A stretch of 64,000 bases of DNA from Acheta domesticus. Taxonomy: Eukaryota > Arthropoda > Insecta > Orthoptera > Gryllidae. The stretch spans positions 153,095,276-153,159,275 of the forward strand of contig JAHLJT010000631.1 of assembly GCA_031308135.1 (NCBI GenBank). The letters run 5' to 3'. Under the pieces are notes generated by a model, which ran no database searches, was not told where the DNA came from, and saw nothing but the letters and a program-made list of their open reading frames with translations. Of the stretch, positions 45,971-55,995 are shown in pieces (positions within the stretch are counted from its first letter, which is position 1; every line of letters begins with the position of its first letter). A program made the position numbers and the translations under genes.

Positions 45971-47787
45971 CAGGGTTTAGGGTGGCGCGGTTCCTTTGGT
46001 TCCTTTAGTGAATCACTTACTCTCGTGAATCGCCCGCCACGGTTCACTTACGGTTCACTTCAGAAGTGGCGATAAATTAAAGTGAATTATCTTCGGGTTG
46101 ATTAGCTTTGATGGGTCAAAGCATAAATATACAAGAAATTACCAATTTCATATTTTACGAAAAATTTCTTCTTCATCACGACACTTTTAAAACAACTTCA
46201 CTTCACATTGAAAATTACACTTCACTATACTTGTTTTTGTTGAATTAAACTTGTTTCTAAGCTGATTTCGTTGCTGTTTGAACTCAAATATTAGTATAGA
46301 AATGTTTTTAGATTTTAAAAAGCCTTCTAGTAATGTCACTTTCAGTTGTTCCCATAACAACAAATGTATTTACTGGCACTATTTAATGCGATTAGAAAGT
46401 GTTCGCACGAAAAGTTATATTCTTAGTGGAATTGTGTGTTTTATAGCATTTCAAGACCTCTTTGAATAGATTTTGTGTGTCTACCGTGATGGAAGATGTA
46501 AATGCAGGATTTATTTATGATTAACATATTATGTAGTATTTGCTTTAAAAAAAGACGAGTTGGTTTTTAGTATTAAAATGGAGGATTTGAGAGGTGATAG
46601 TCTCCCAATAATAAACGTGTAAGTAGTATGTGTTTGTGAAATAGAACTGATTTTAAATATTTGTATTTATTTTATTAGCTTAACAAGTTATTTTTTATTA
46701 TTAATTTTTAAGCTTCAGTTTGTAAAAAGTAGGTATTTTTTCCAGAAACAAGCTTGACGTTTTTTTCGTGTTATGAGGGTGTAATTCGTGCCGAGACACA
46801 ACACTAATTTTCAGTATTACTATGGTAGTGGTATTACTATTAAAATTGTATAATTTCAACGACGGTGTGAGTGGATTTTTTCTTTTAAAATTCCATTTTC
46901 TTTAACATATTTAGTAGAATTGGTTTAAAAAAACAGACGAGTTTGTTTATTCGTATTAAAATGGGGGGTTTGGGGGGCGATAGCCCCCCAATAACAAAAG
47001 TTTAAATAGTATGAGTTTGTGAAATGGAATTAATTTTAAATGTGAATTTATTTTTACAGCAATTGTGATGTTAAAAAATCTTTTTCAACGTTAATTTTTT
47101 TTGTTTAAATTTATGAGTTCCTATTTATATTAATTTTTTTCATCGTTCAATTGCATTCAAAAGTGAGTTATTAGTATTTACTTCCTATTGGTTTTTATAA
47201 ATTTTAGTTTGTATTCTTTTTAAAAGTATGTTTTTCTGTTATAGAAATTACGCTGTTTCAACAAATATTTCTTCGCTTTTATTCAATTTCCTTCGTTATT
47301 TATCTTTCATTCTATTTAATAGTGAGTTATTAATATTATTTGATATTGTTTTTATTTTATATTGTATTATTTTTAAAATTACTTTTCTTTTGTTTCAGGT
47401 TCTTAAAATTCTACGTTTATATTATTATTATTATTATTATTATTGTTTTTATATTTTTGTTTCATAACATAAAATAAATGTATAAAAATTCCAACAAATA
47501 CGTGAGTTATACTTTTCCCACTTATGTTCTGTGGCTTATAGAGCAATGTAATAAGTAGCATTTGCTTAACTAAATAGACGAGTGGCATAAGTAACACAAA
47601 ATGAGTGGCTTAAGTAGTAAAGAATGTTCAAGTAGCACGCGCTTCTTAAATAGAATGTGTTTTCAAAGACATTTATTACGTTACCATGTTCAACGCGATT
47701 AGTAAACAAGGATTCGGTTCCCTGAGTCGATTCCTCCCTAGTGAACCGGATCAGTGAACGAAAGGAACCGTGCCACCCTAAACCCTG
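45971..47787. mobile_element. hAT-like non-autonomous element nested in E1 (1.8 kb)
   Basis: The ends CAGGGTTTAGGGTGGCGCGG and CCGTGCCACCCTAAACCCTG are inverted repeats of about 30 bp with two mismatches. CAGGGTTT...AAACCCTG suits hAT-type elements. No exact 8-bp target duplication is visible (GGTTGAAC left, GTCTTACC right), so superfamily placement is tentative. The interior has a diverged direct repeat of about 145 bp (46535-46680 and 46915-47060) and recurring GTGAGTTATTA motifs (47163, 47323). No transposase frame was found. Confidence 0.65.
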
Positions 47788-47949
47788 GTCTTACCGAATT
47801 ATGATAAAATATGAAGAGTGTAAGTTGCTAAGTTCAGTGTTTACTTTCAGTTTTGTGAATTGCATTTGCGAACATGGGAAATTAAGAAGAATTCAGTGTT
47901 CTATTGTGATAATAGACTAAAATCAGTTTTCCTTTAAAACATACACGAA

Positions 47950-48860
47950 TGTCCCGTGGAGCTATGCCTTCTTTGTTGCCTAATTGTCCTGCTTGCTTGA
48001 ATCGCCCTAGCTCGTCTTACAGAGGAAGTACCCAAGTAAAGAAATTGCGTGTCTGCTTGCTGCTATTGCAGAAAGTGTTAAAGTAAACATTGCAAGATTA
48101 AATAAAATATCTTTCACTACTTTTGATGAACTAAGAAGCAAATTAGAATTGCTTATTTTATACTATTATTAATCGATCATTAATAAGGAAGACGGTATAC
48201 TTTTTCAACACTGATTTTAATTTTGCCTCTAAAATTATCAATTCAGTTGTGGTGGATGAAGAATTGAAACTCAATTGTTTATTATTGTTAAAAAAGGTAT
48301 TAAATTTGGAAGCACTACAATATCAGATAGTGCATGTAATACAAATGAAATTAATGATGTTTTAGAAACTGTTAGGTTAAAGTTATGTTTTAATACACAT
48401 AGTCATAATAGACCTCATGATGGTTTTGCGTTTAATTCAGACCTCTTACTTGAAATCGATACCACAAATTCACAATTTAACAAACCTGTTGTTTTTATGC
48501 TGGAAAACATGAAACTACTTACAGAGAAAAGAAGTGCATATCAGTAAGTTCATGATTTTACACGTTGTCTTACATACGATTTACCATATAACCATATTCT
48601 TATAAATATTTCAAACATTTAGGGTTCATAATATTTCCTGATCCTAATGCAATTGTGAGATTGTATTCATTTCGTTTATAACTTCAAATAAATTGATATT
48701 TTTTTAAAGTGTACAAGAAACAAACTCTTACGTAAATTAAGTGACAGTGATAAATTAATGCTTCTCACGATGGATGAGATACATTCAAAATCAAGACTTG
48801 CAAAATATTTTGAAAAAAAAGTATATTCAGAATAGAACACATAGGATTTCATGTACTCTG
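47950..48860 (+). pseudogene. E1 transposase relic (P/THAP type, middle part)
   Basis: Pieces in more than one frame correspond to the E2 gene: MPSLLPNCPACLNRPSSSYR (about 47965) parallels PSVMPGIPKYLSRP of E2; AIAESVKVNIARLNKISF and TTFDELRSKLE (about 48065-48150) parallel E2's IEESI and YYEELKSK. The open frame 48275-48547 follows. Next comes NKLLRKLSDSDKLMLLTMDE, then IHSKSRLAKYF (about 48720-48825), where the MDEIH resembles the DE-containing catalytic motif of P-type transposases. Frameshifts and stops separate the parts, and the C-terminal part is deleted. A possible THAP start, MVNKDCVP at 45922, lies before the nested insertion. Confidence 0.6.
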
Positions 48861-49282
48861 CGTTGTAAGTGATAACAGTATTAATAGAGAATGCAGCTTT
48901 TTTTCGCCTGGAAAAGAACACGTATTTACGAACAATCTTTCAGCTGAAGAAAGTAGATACCTTTTCTTCTTATATAATAGTGTAATTTATTTTATAAATT
49001 TTCGTCTGGTAACCACAATTTGACTTCTCATTTCAGTTTGTATAGACTTCTCAGGCGGCCATCTTGAATGACTGCTCAGGCCTTATAAAGTAAGTCTAGG
49101 TGGTGTTGGTACAACCAACACCGCCTAAAATACAAGGCCTGCCGACGCCCTGAGAGTTTGTGCGTGACGTCACGACGAGAAGGCCATGATTCATTATCAC
49201 ATACTATAGTGCGGTAGTGTTGTTTCTTGGCTTGTGCTTAATGTTTTTTGTTATTTAATGGTAAAATATACTTAAACCGTGT

Positions 49283-51598
49283 GTGTGTAGGGATATAAGT
49301 GCAGAAATTGTGCCTAGTTGTGTGCCGGGGTGCCAGGCAAATTATAAGAATGGACCTCGGTTGGGTATTTTTTCGTTTCCAAAGGACGTCGAGTTAAAAA
49401 CAAAATCGATGAGAGCAATATGTATAAATGATTTTATACCCACAACATACACAAAGGTAAGCTACAATCTATCTTTAAAATATGTGTTTCTTACCTTCGG
49501 TTATATTATTCATAGATTACTTAACTTGGTGATACATACTATATTTCTATGCCTAACCACCTTTCTGTCCAATTCTCTCTGGAACTGGATTCTTTCATGT
49601 GTAGGTTTGTGAACTACATTTTAACATGTGAACTAAATTTAAGTAGTTCAGCCTACGATGAGAAAACAGGGAAGCAAATTAATGCCCCATTGTCAAACCC
49701 CAGGCTTGTTGATGGTGAGTTAAATAATATATTATTTGGGAACTATATATGACTTCAGAAGGAGAATAATGTAATTCAAAAAGTGACCTTAATCTTTATG
49801 CAATTATTCTTAACAGTAAAGTCCATAAGTTAACCTTGTGCATTAAAGGGTTGAATATTGTAACGTTCTGAAGAGTTGAAAGGACAGCTGTTCTTCTTGC
49901 TTACAGTTTGTTTTGTGTAGTCATTATTTTTGTGGGGATCGTATGCATATTTAGTGATTTTATATGTCTGGCGTCTTCAGAATTTTCTTCACTTGAGACA
50001 ATAGAATGATTTTTTTAGGTTTTCAGAGAGTACTTGTACAAAAAGTATGTAAATGGTAATTTAACATTCTACAATGTAGATTTGAGATAACAAAGTTAAT
50101 TATTATTTCTAGGTGCTGAACCGTCTGTAATGCCTGGAATACCAAAGTATTTGTCACGGCCTTAGACATCTGCTCGAGAAAGCTCGGATATGCGACGTAT
50201 GCGATTGGAGAACGAGTCTTTAAGAAATGTCATCGAGGAAAGCATCGTTTCCTTTGAGACACGTAATGAGAAGAATTCGTTTCATTACTATGAAGAATTG
50301 AAATCCAAAGTGTGTGACATAAGTTTACCTGCAGATTAGACGGTATTGCTGAAAGAAAATTATGTAAATTTTGTTAGTTAAAGGAAACCGTCAGCCAAGA
50401 ATGCTTTGTGCTATTAATGTTAGTGAAGAATTTATATTATCTGCTTTCAATGAGGATGCTGAAATACACTCGCTTCCATCTGGAAAACTATCTAGGAAGA
50501 TCAATAAGATACATGACTTGGAGAATATTGTTAGTGAAATCAGTGGAGCTTTCTGAAATAATTGTCGCAATTTCTCCATAAAACATGTTATCGACTTGAT
50601 CACACATTTTCTTGATAATTTGGAAACAGCAATACCAGAGATCCACAGCCACATTGGATTTATGAAAGAACAAATATTATTACTTCCACTACCTAAAACT
50701 ACTGCAAGATATTTATGACAATTACTTATATTCTGTAGTCTTTTTCACTCGATTTCACCTCATGGATATAAATATCTGAAATCATCTCGTAATTTGAGGT
50801 TGCCAGTTCCTCTACTATTAGGCAAATTTGCAGCACGTTTTCCAGTAATCCCCATTTGGAGCAAGACCCTTCTAAAGCACAGTTTCATGTGTCTGGAGCA
50901 CAGTGTCATGTGTCTGTTAGGCAAAATCTTTGAAAGTGAAAGCAAACTGCGAATTCAGAATGCCATGTCCCTGATTTTGAAATCTCACAGTCTCAGTCAA
51001 GTTTCTGTGGATGTTTGTGAATTTGATGCGACTAATTTCATGTCTCAGGATGAAGACCTACACAACACAGTGGTTCCAGATATTTTGAAAAGTAATTGTG
51101 CTGTAGATGAGGACGATATTGATGACATTCCAGTATCAACCTGTTCCATTTTAACATATATTGGGGGATACAATGCTAATGCTGTAACAAAAAAATTAAA
51201 TGTGGCTATTGTAAACAATATTTAATTGCAGAAAAGTCTGGTAGATATGATATGTTGATTAATTCAAATAACAGAGGTAGTCTGTTTTACCCTCATAAAG
51301 ATGTTGTTTGTAGTACGTCTTATTTGTACATTATTGTGCAAAAATTAATTTCAAAAAAAAAATAGAAAATGAATTTTTGATGGTATCAAATTATAAGAAT
51401 ATAGTAGTTTCTTTAGGAGTAATGAATATTCCAAACAATCTCTTTCAAGGTCATAACATTGAACACCATAACGTTAAGGACATTATTCAAAAAATTATGT
51501 ATGTAACTGCCAACCTACTTTTAAATAATTATTCAAAAAGAAAAACTGACCATTTAAAACGAAAAACAATGTCAGAATGTAAACGAGACAAGCTGTAA
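49283..51598 (+). pseudogene. THAP-domain P-like transposase, degraded
   Basis: Exon 1 (to 49456) codes SCVPGCQANYKNGP, FSFPKD and DFIPTTYTK. A GTAAGC donor (49457) and a GTGTAG acceptor (49604) join it in phase 0 to VCELHF, completing the C2CH zinc finger of a THAP domain; the domain's usual tryptophan is lost. After a stop and frameshift come SSSAYDEKTGK and NPRLVD, a second GTGAGT donor (49714), and from about 50115 PSVMPGIPKYLSRP with a stop, then MRRMRLENESLRNVIEES and YYEELKSKVCDISLPAD. The frame 50371-50556 continues. Near 51130-51340 the C-terminal hallmark ILTYIGGYNANAVTKK, then KCGYCKQYL after a frameshift, and NSNNRGSLFYPHKDVV match P-type transposases. The central catalytic region seen in E1 is missing or unrecognised. 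At least three stops and two frameshifts: dead. Confidence 0.75.
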
Positions 51599-51676
51599 TA
51601 GTGTTGCAATATAAGGCATAAGCCGTAATTAAGTGTATTAAAATCGATACATAAGTGTAAATGCTAAGTTTGTGAC

Positions 51677-51677
<1 letters not shown>

Positions 51678-51707
<30 letters not shown>

Positions 51708-51708
51708 G
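51678..51708 (+). repeat. (AAAT)n microsatellite in E2
   Basis: About seven AAAT tetramers between the transposase relic and the right inverted repeat of E2. Confidence 0.9.
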
Positions 51709-51916
51709 TGTTTATTTTTTGACCTTTCAATTAGCCATATGCTTCAAGTTTAAATGAACTAAAAACAGTAAGAATTCTAAATACCCCGCGAAACGATGCT
51801 ATGTTCACAGCGGCGCTATTGCCGAGCGGCCACCGCGGCCGGCGATTCTCGGCCTTCCTATGTGACGTCACGGAATACGTCGGCAGGCCTTGTATTCCAG
51901 GCGGTGTTGGTACAAC

Positions 51917-52459
51917 GCGGCAAACCAGCTTATTTTGAAAATGCAATTTTTCTCAATAAATGATAAATAGTTGCAACCGAATTAATTCAATTAATTAACT
52001 TCACGAATCAATCTCCTGACTAATATTCCGTATTGGTATTACGGCACAGCGTTACTATCGAACAAAATCGAAGATAGATTCCGCGTTCTTATCAGACGAT
52101 TAGTCCGCCTCTGTGTCTGGATGAAGAGAGAGAGCTTTTTTCACTGCACTTCACATGAAAGTGACATACCGTTTGTTTTTCTCCCACTACTCAAAATCAA
52201 CAACCCATTGGCAACGCATATGCGCCATGTACAGCGAGCTCTGGCGTTTACTGTCGAATGATTGAACCGGCATTTTTTATATCACAATATAGGATAATTC
52301 TGGTAATGTTGGCAACAGCCATTGCCAACCCCAAAAGTATTTTTTTTAATTTTTTAAATTTATTATATTCCTGTTCGACAATTTGTTTTTCCTGGATATT
52401 GAAATTTACAATATGTAGACAGTCGTTTTCGAAACTAACAGTTACCTCTTTAAGGGGAT
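51917..52459. other. Flank between E2 and a Jockey-like element
   Basis: The last part (52250-52459) may be decayed 3' sequence of the Jockey-like copy, since the minus-strand wording stays protein-like, but no motif proves it. Confidence 0.4.
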
Positions 52460-53760
52460 TTACGAAGGCAAATTTTTAAGAATTAGACAAATATATCAGG
52501 CTAAAAAACATGGAAAATAAATAAAATTATCGAGGATGAAATTTATCTTTAGGAAATTTGGAATTAATTCTACGAGGAAAGGCATACGTTTTACCAAGAT
52601 CAAAAAATTTGATACTATAATTTTTAATCAAATACTGGATTATAGGGAGATTTAGTTCATTGTGAATTTGTGTATTGGGAATAAACCAAGATGCATACAG
52701 AATTTTTCTAAAGAATTTGTTTTGAATAATTTGAAGTTTTTGTATATTTGATTTTGCTGCATTTGACCATATTAGACAAGCATATGTTAAAGTAGGTCTA
52801 ATAATTGAAGTGTGTGTGTGTGTATTAATTTAGCAGTTTTAACACGGAGAGTTGAGTTATTATTTATAAGAGAATTAAGTTTATGTATTTGAATCGTAAT
52901 TTTTTGTATAACATTTTTAATATGAATTTTCCACTTAAGTTTTGTGACTAAATGGAGACCTAAATATTTAATAGACGAAGAGGAAGAAAGCCAAGGAATA
53001 GGAGTGTTACGAATGAGAAGGGGAGGAGTTTTTGTCTTACATAACGTATTTTGGCTTAGCATTTATACATATTGATTTTTATTCTCCAATTATTGGCCCA
53101 CGTCGAATAACGATTAAGATCTATTTGAAGTTTATTTCTAGCAAGAAGAATATTGATGTGTGAGTTAATTGGTGCTGTATCATCTGCAAAAATGGCTAAT
53201 TTAGAAGAAGCAAGTTTTGGATTGTCGGATTGATAAATATTGAATAGCAGAGGAGAAAGTCAAGAACCTCGAGGAACCCCGGCAGAGATATCAAATTTTT
53301 GAGAGAAGTAATTATTGCATTTAACAATGAATGTTCTGTCAGACAGGACATTTTGAATAATAGTTATAAGATAAATAAGAATATGTACAAGATGAAGTTA
53401 ATATATTAAACCATCGTACCAAACGTTGTCGAATGCCTTTTCTATATCTAAAAATATTGCAAGTGATTATTGTTTTAAATTAAAAGCATCTTCTATGTAT
53501 TCAGTAATACGCAATAGCTGATGAAGAGTATAATATTTGTCGGTAAATCCAAATTGTGAGGGTTGAATAATGTTATTTTGAGAAGTGAATGTATAAATTA
53601 TGTGAAGTAATATAGTTTCATCAATTTTTGATAATGAAGATAGTAAACTAATGGGCCGATAATTTCAAGGAAATCTTGGGTCTTTCTCTGGTTTACAAAT
53701 AAGGCCAAATATAACTAATTTCCAAATATTAGGAAAAAATGAAAACGAAGAGACGAATTC
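52460..53760 (-). pseudogene. Jockey-like non-LTR retrotransposon, reverse transcriptase relic
   Basis: On the minus strand, in broken frames: DIEKAFD-like wording near 53450, ISAGVPRGS then a stop and LSPLLFNIY (about 53290-53230), KLAIFADDTAPINSH (about 53200, the FADD catalytic motif), SIKYLGLHLVTKLKWKIHIK (frame 52787-53062), then IWSNAAKSNIQKLQIIQNKF (about 52770-52710). The AGVPQGSxLSPxLFxIY, FADDTA and KYLGxxLDxKLxWKxHI order is that of Jockey-clade enzymes. Many stops and frameshifts; no endonuclease or ORF1 found upstream. Confidence 0.8.
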
Positions 53761-53804
53761 AAATTATTAGTCAATGCAGTAATGGATTTATTACCTAAAC
53801 ATTT

Positions 53805-54890
53805 TCAAAAAGAAATGAAAATATCCTCCTTTGGAACTTTGCAGTATGTCCATGAGACAGTAACATTCTTCATATGTTGAATTCTAATCCTTACTTTAAT
53901 GTTACGAGAACAATAAACGCCATTTTGATCTATGTTATATATGCTAGCTTGTCCCTGACCTGAGGCAAGTTGATGGCGCTCTCTGTAGGACACTTCAAAC
54001 ATAAAGGATAATAGAATATCATTGTGGTATGGTACTCTAAGCTGGACAGTCACATCAAATACAGTATGTTTTAAGTTTTCATCTATGTTCGTATTACATA
54101 GCGAGCAGATTGAACTTGTTTATTTTGTGACACGTATGTCTACAGTTGGTGTCGATTTCTTTATCACTGAACATCCTTATTTGAGGAACTACTCTAGTAG
54201 TGGAAGTAGGGAGAGACAGTTAAGTATCTCTCTGTTTCTGTAGATTGCAAAACCATAATTTCTCGGTATATTGTGCTATACGATGAACTCATGATTCTAC
54301 ACGAATCGTCCATAACGATTTTACTTACAATGGTGCAACAATCAAGAGAATAATGAAAATCAAGTTCATCCCGTCCAGGACGAACATCCAGTTGTTTTAT
54401 TGGAATTTGGATGTGTATTCCTTGATTCAAAAATATGTGGAAAATTATACGTGGGTATCGACAAAGCGTCATAGATAGCAATTTTGTCATGTAGGTCAGG
54501 TACCTTTCAATTACTTCTGATTCTTAGTTGAGCCAGTTTCCTTTCTAATCATATACGGAGGAGTGGTTCTCGATAGCCCCAAAAGAAATTTGTAGAAGTT
54601 TAATCGTAGCATATCCAGTTCATTAGTTTATCTTAGACCCCCGATACCTGCAGCGTATAGCAAAGTATATAGATGCTACCACGAAATCAATAAGTTTCCT
54701 ATCAGTCTCACAGCTATAATTTAGCCCTGATATAAAGATTTTACACACTGAACCCAGTAACGTGTTTCCTTTGGTCAGGGTATTTTCAGCTCCGTAATTG
54801 AATAACCCTGGCGTTGTGAATTGGATGCCTAAATGTGTGTACTGCATGACCTTTTCTCTTCTATACTTCACCTGCTTCACTGACTTCATT
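53805..54890 (-). pseudogene. Unidentified coding-like minus-strand fragments
   Basis: Three pieces have protein-like composition. 54889-54623 has QYTHLGIQFTTPGLFNYG and GNTLLGSVCKIFISGLNY, reminiscent of the post-catalytic region of a non-LTR reverse transcriptase. 54490-54194 has IHIQIPIKQLDVRPGRDEL. 54053-53805 has VQLRVPYHNDILLSFMFEV, and an in-frame extension upstream with CSLCNTNIDENLKHTVFDV. They are in different frames and separated by stops. I cannot name the family of the last two. Confidence 0.35.
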
Positions 54891-55077
54891 CTGCCTGACT
54901 TTTGGAATTTTATTATTGTGATTCTTTTAAAAGTAACTTAGAGGGAATTTTCTGACAATATTTGGATAGCGTTTCCATCTTGTGTTGAAGATCAACACAA
55001 GATAATTATTTATGGCTATAATTGGATGTTACGTGGAAATTTCAGAAACGTAAGTAATAAATAACAAACGTATAAGC

Positions 55078-55933
55078 TTCTTCTTCTTCTTCGACGGTTT
55101 GTACCCCTAGGAGTTTGCCGTTTTCGATTTCCATATTTTTCGGTCCTTTCATTGACCTTCTTCTTGTCCTTTCTAATCCATTACTTCCTGTATATACGCC
55201 TTCCAGGTCAAAACAGGTCTGCCTCTTCTACGCCTTCTTTCAGGTATCCAGTTTAAAATTTGATTTGGCCATCTCTCAATTTGCATCCTCTGGACATGTC
55301 CGTACCATTGAAGAGCTTTATTATCTAGTCTTCTGGTTATGGTTGTTTGAAACCCAGATGTTTCTCATATAACTTCGTTTCTTATCTTGTCCAGCTTTGT
55401 CATCTGCAAAGATCTTCTCATAAAGTCGAGCTCTACTGACCGTATTCTGTGTCTACAGCGTTTTGTTAAAGGCCACATTTCTGCTCCATATAGCATAATA
55501 TTTTCCACTACACCGTGGAATATTCTTCTCTTTGTGTCTTGTCGTAACACATTATTCCAAATAAGGCCATGTAGAGCTTTGTTTGCATTTCTGGCCATTG
55601 CGAGTCTAGTGGTAATATCTTCATCAACTTTCCCATCGTCAGTAATTATAGTCCCCAGATATTTAAATTTTGAACAGTTAGTTATTTCGTCATCAGCAAT
55701 TTTTATATTAGAGGTATCTCCTTCAATGCATAAATATTCGGTCTTTGTAAGGTTAATTTTAAGTCCCCACTTTTCGTATTCTTCTTTTAATTTCCTAAGC
55801 ATAAACTCCATATCTTCCCGATCTGATGCCATAATGACCTGATCATCTGCAAAAAGTAGAAAATATAAGTACCTATCATTTATGAGAACTCCAGTTTGAG
55901 AACATTTCTTGAACCAAGTTTCCAAAACTTGTT

Positions 55934-55995
<62 letters not shown>

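Larger units (their letters stand above)
45747..49108 (+). mobile_element. P-like element E1 (3,362 bp)
   Basis: The termini CAACACCACCTAGAC and GTCTAGGTGGTGTTG are inverted, with further subterminal similarity (AAGGCCTG; ATGGCGGC or ATGGCCGC) over about 75 bp. The element is bounded by GTACAAC at 45740-45746 and 49109-49115. Inside, relics of a transposase homologous to that of E2 are read on the plus strand (47950-48860). A hAT-like element is nested at 45971-47787. The CA...TG termini and the relic type suit the P superfamily; the usual P duplication is 8 bp, while 7 bp match exactly here. Confidence 0.8.
49116..51909 (+). mobile_element. P-like element E2 (2,794 bp)
   Basis: The ends CAACACCGCCTAAAATACAA and TTGTATTCCAGGCGGTGTTG are inverted repeats of 32 bp with two mismatches, including AAGGCCTGCCGACG. 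TGACGTCA palindromes lie subterminally at both ends (49165-49172 and 51863-51870). The element is bounded by GTACAAC at 49109-49115 (shared with E1) and 51910-51916. It carries a broken THAP-domain transposase gene on the plus strand. Confidence 0.85.

Noticed and set aside
55387..55842. Plus-strand open frame of 151 codons.
   Set aside because: It is antisense to the RTE-like reverse transcriptase, which has the FADD and WGL motifs on the minus strand.
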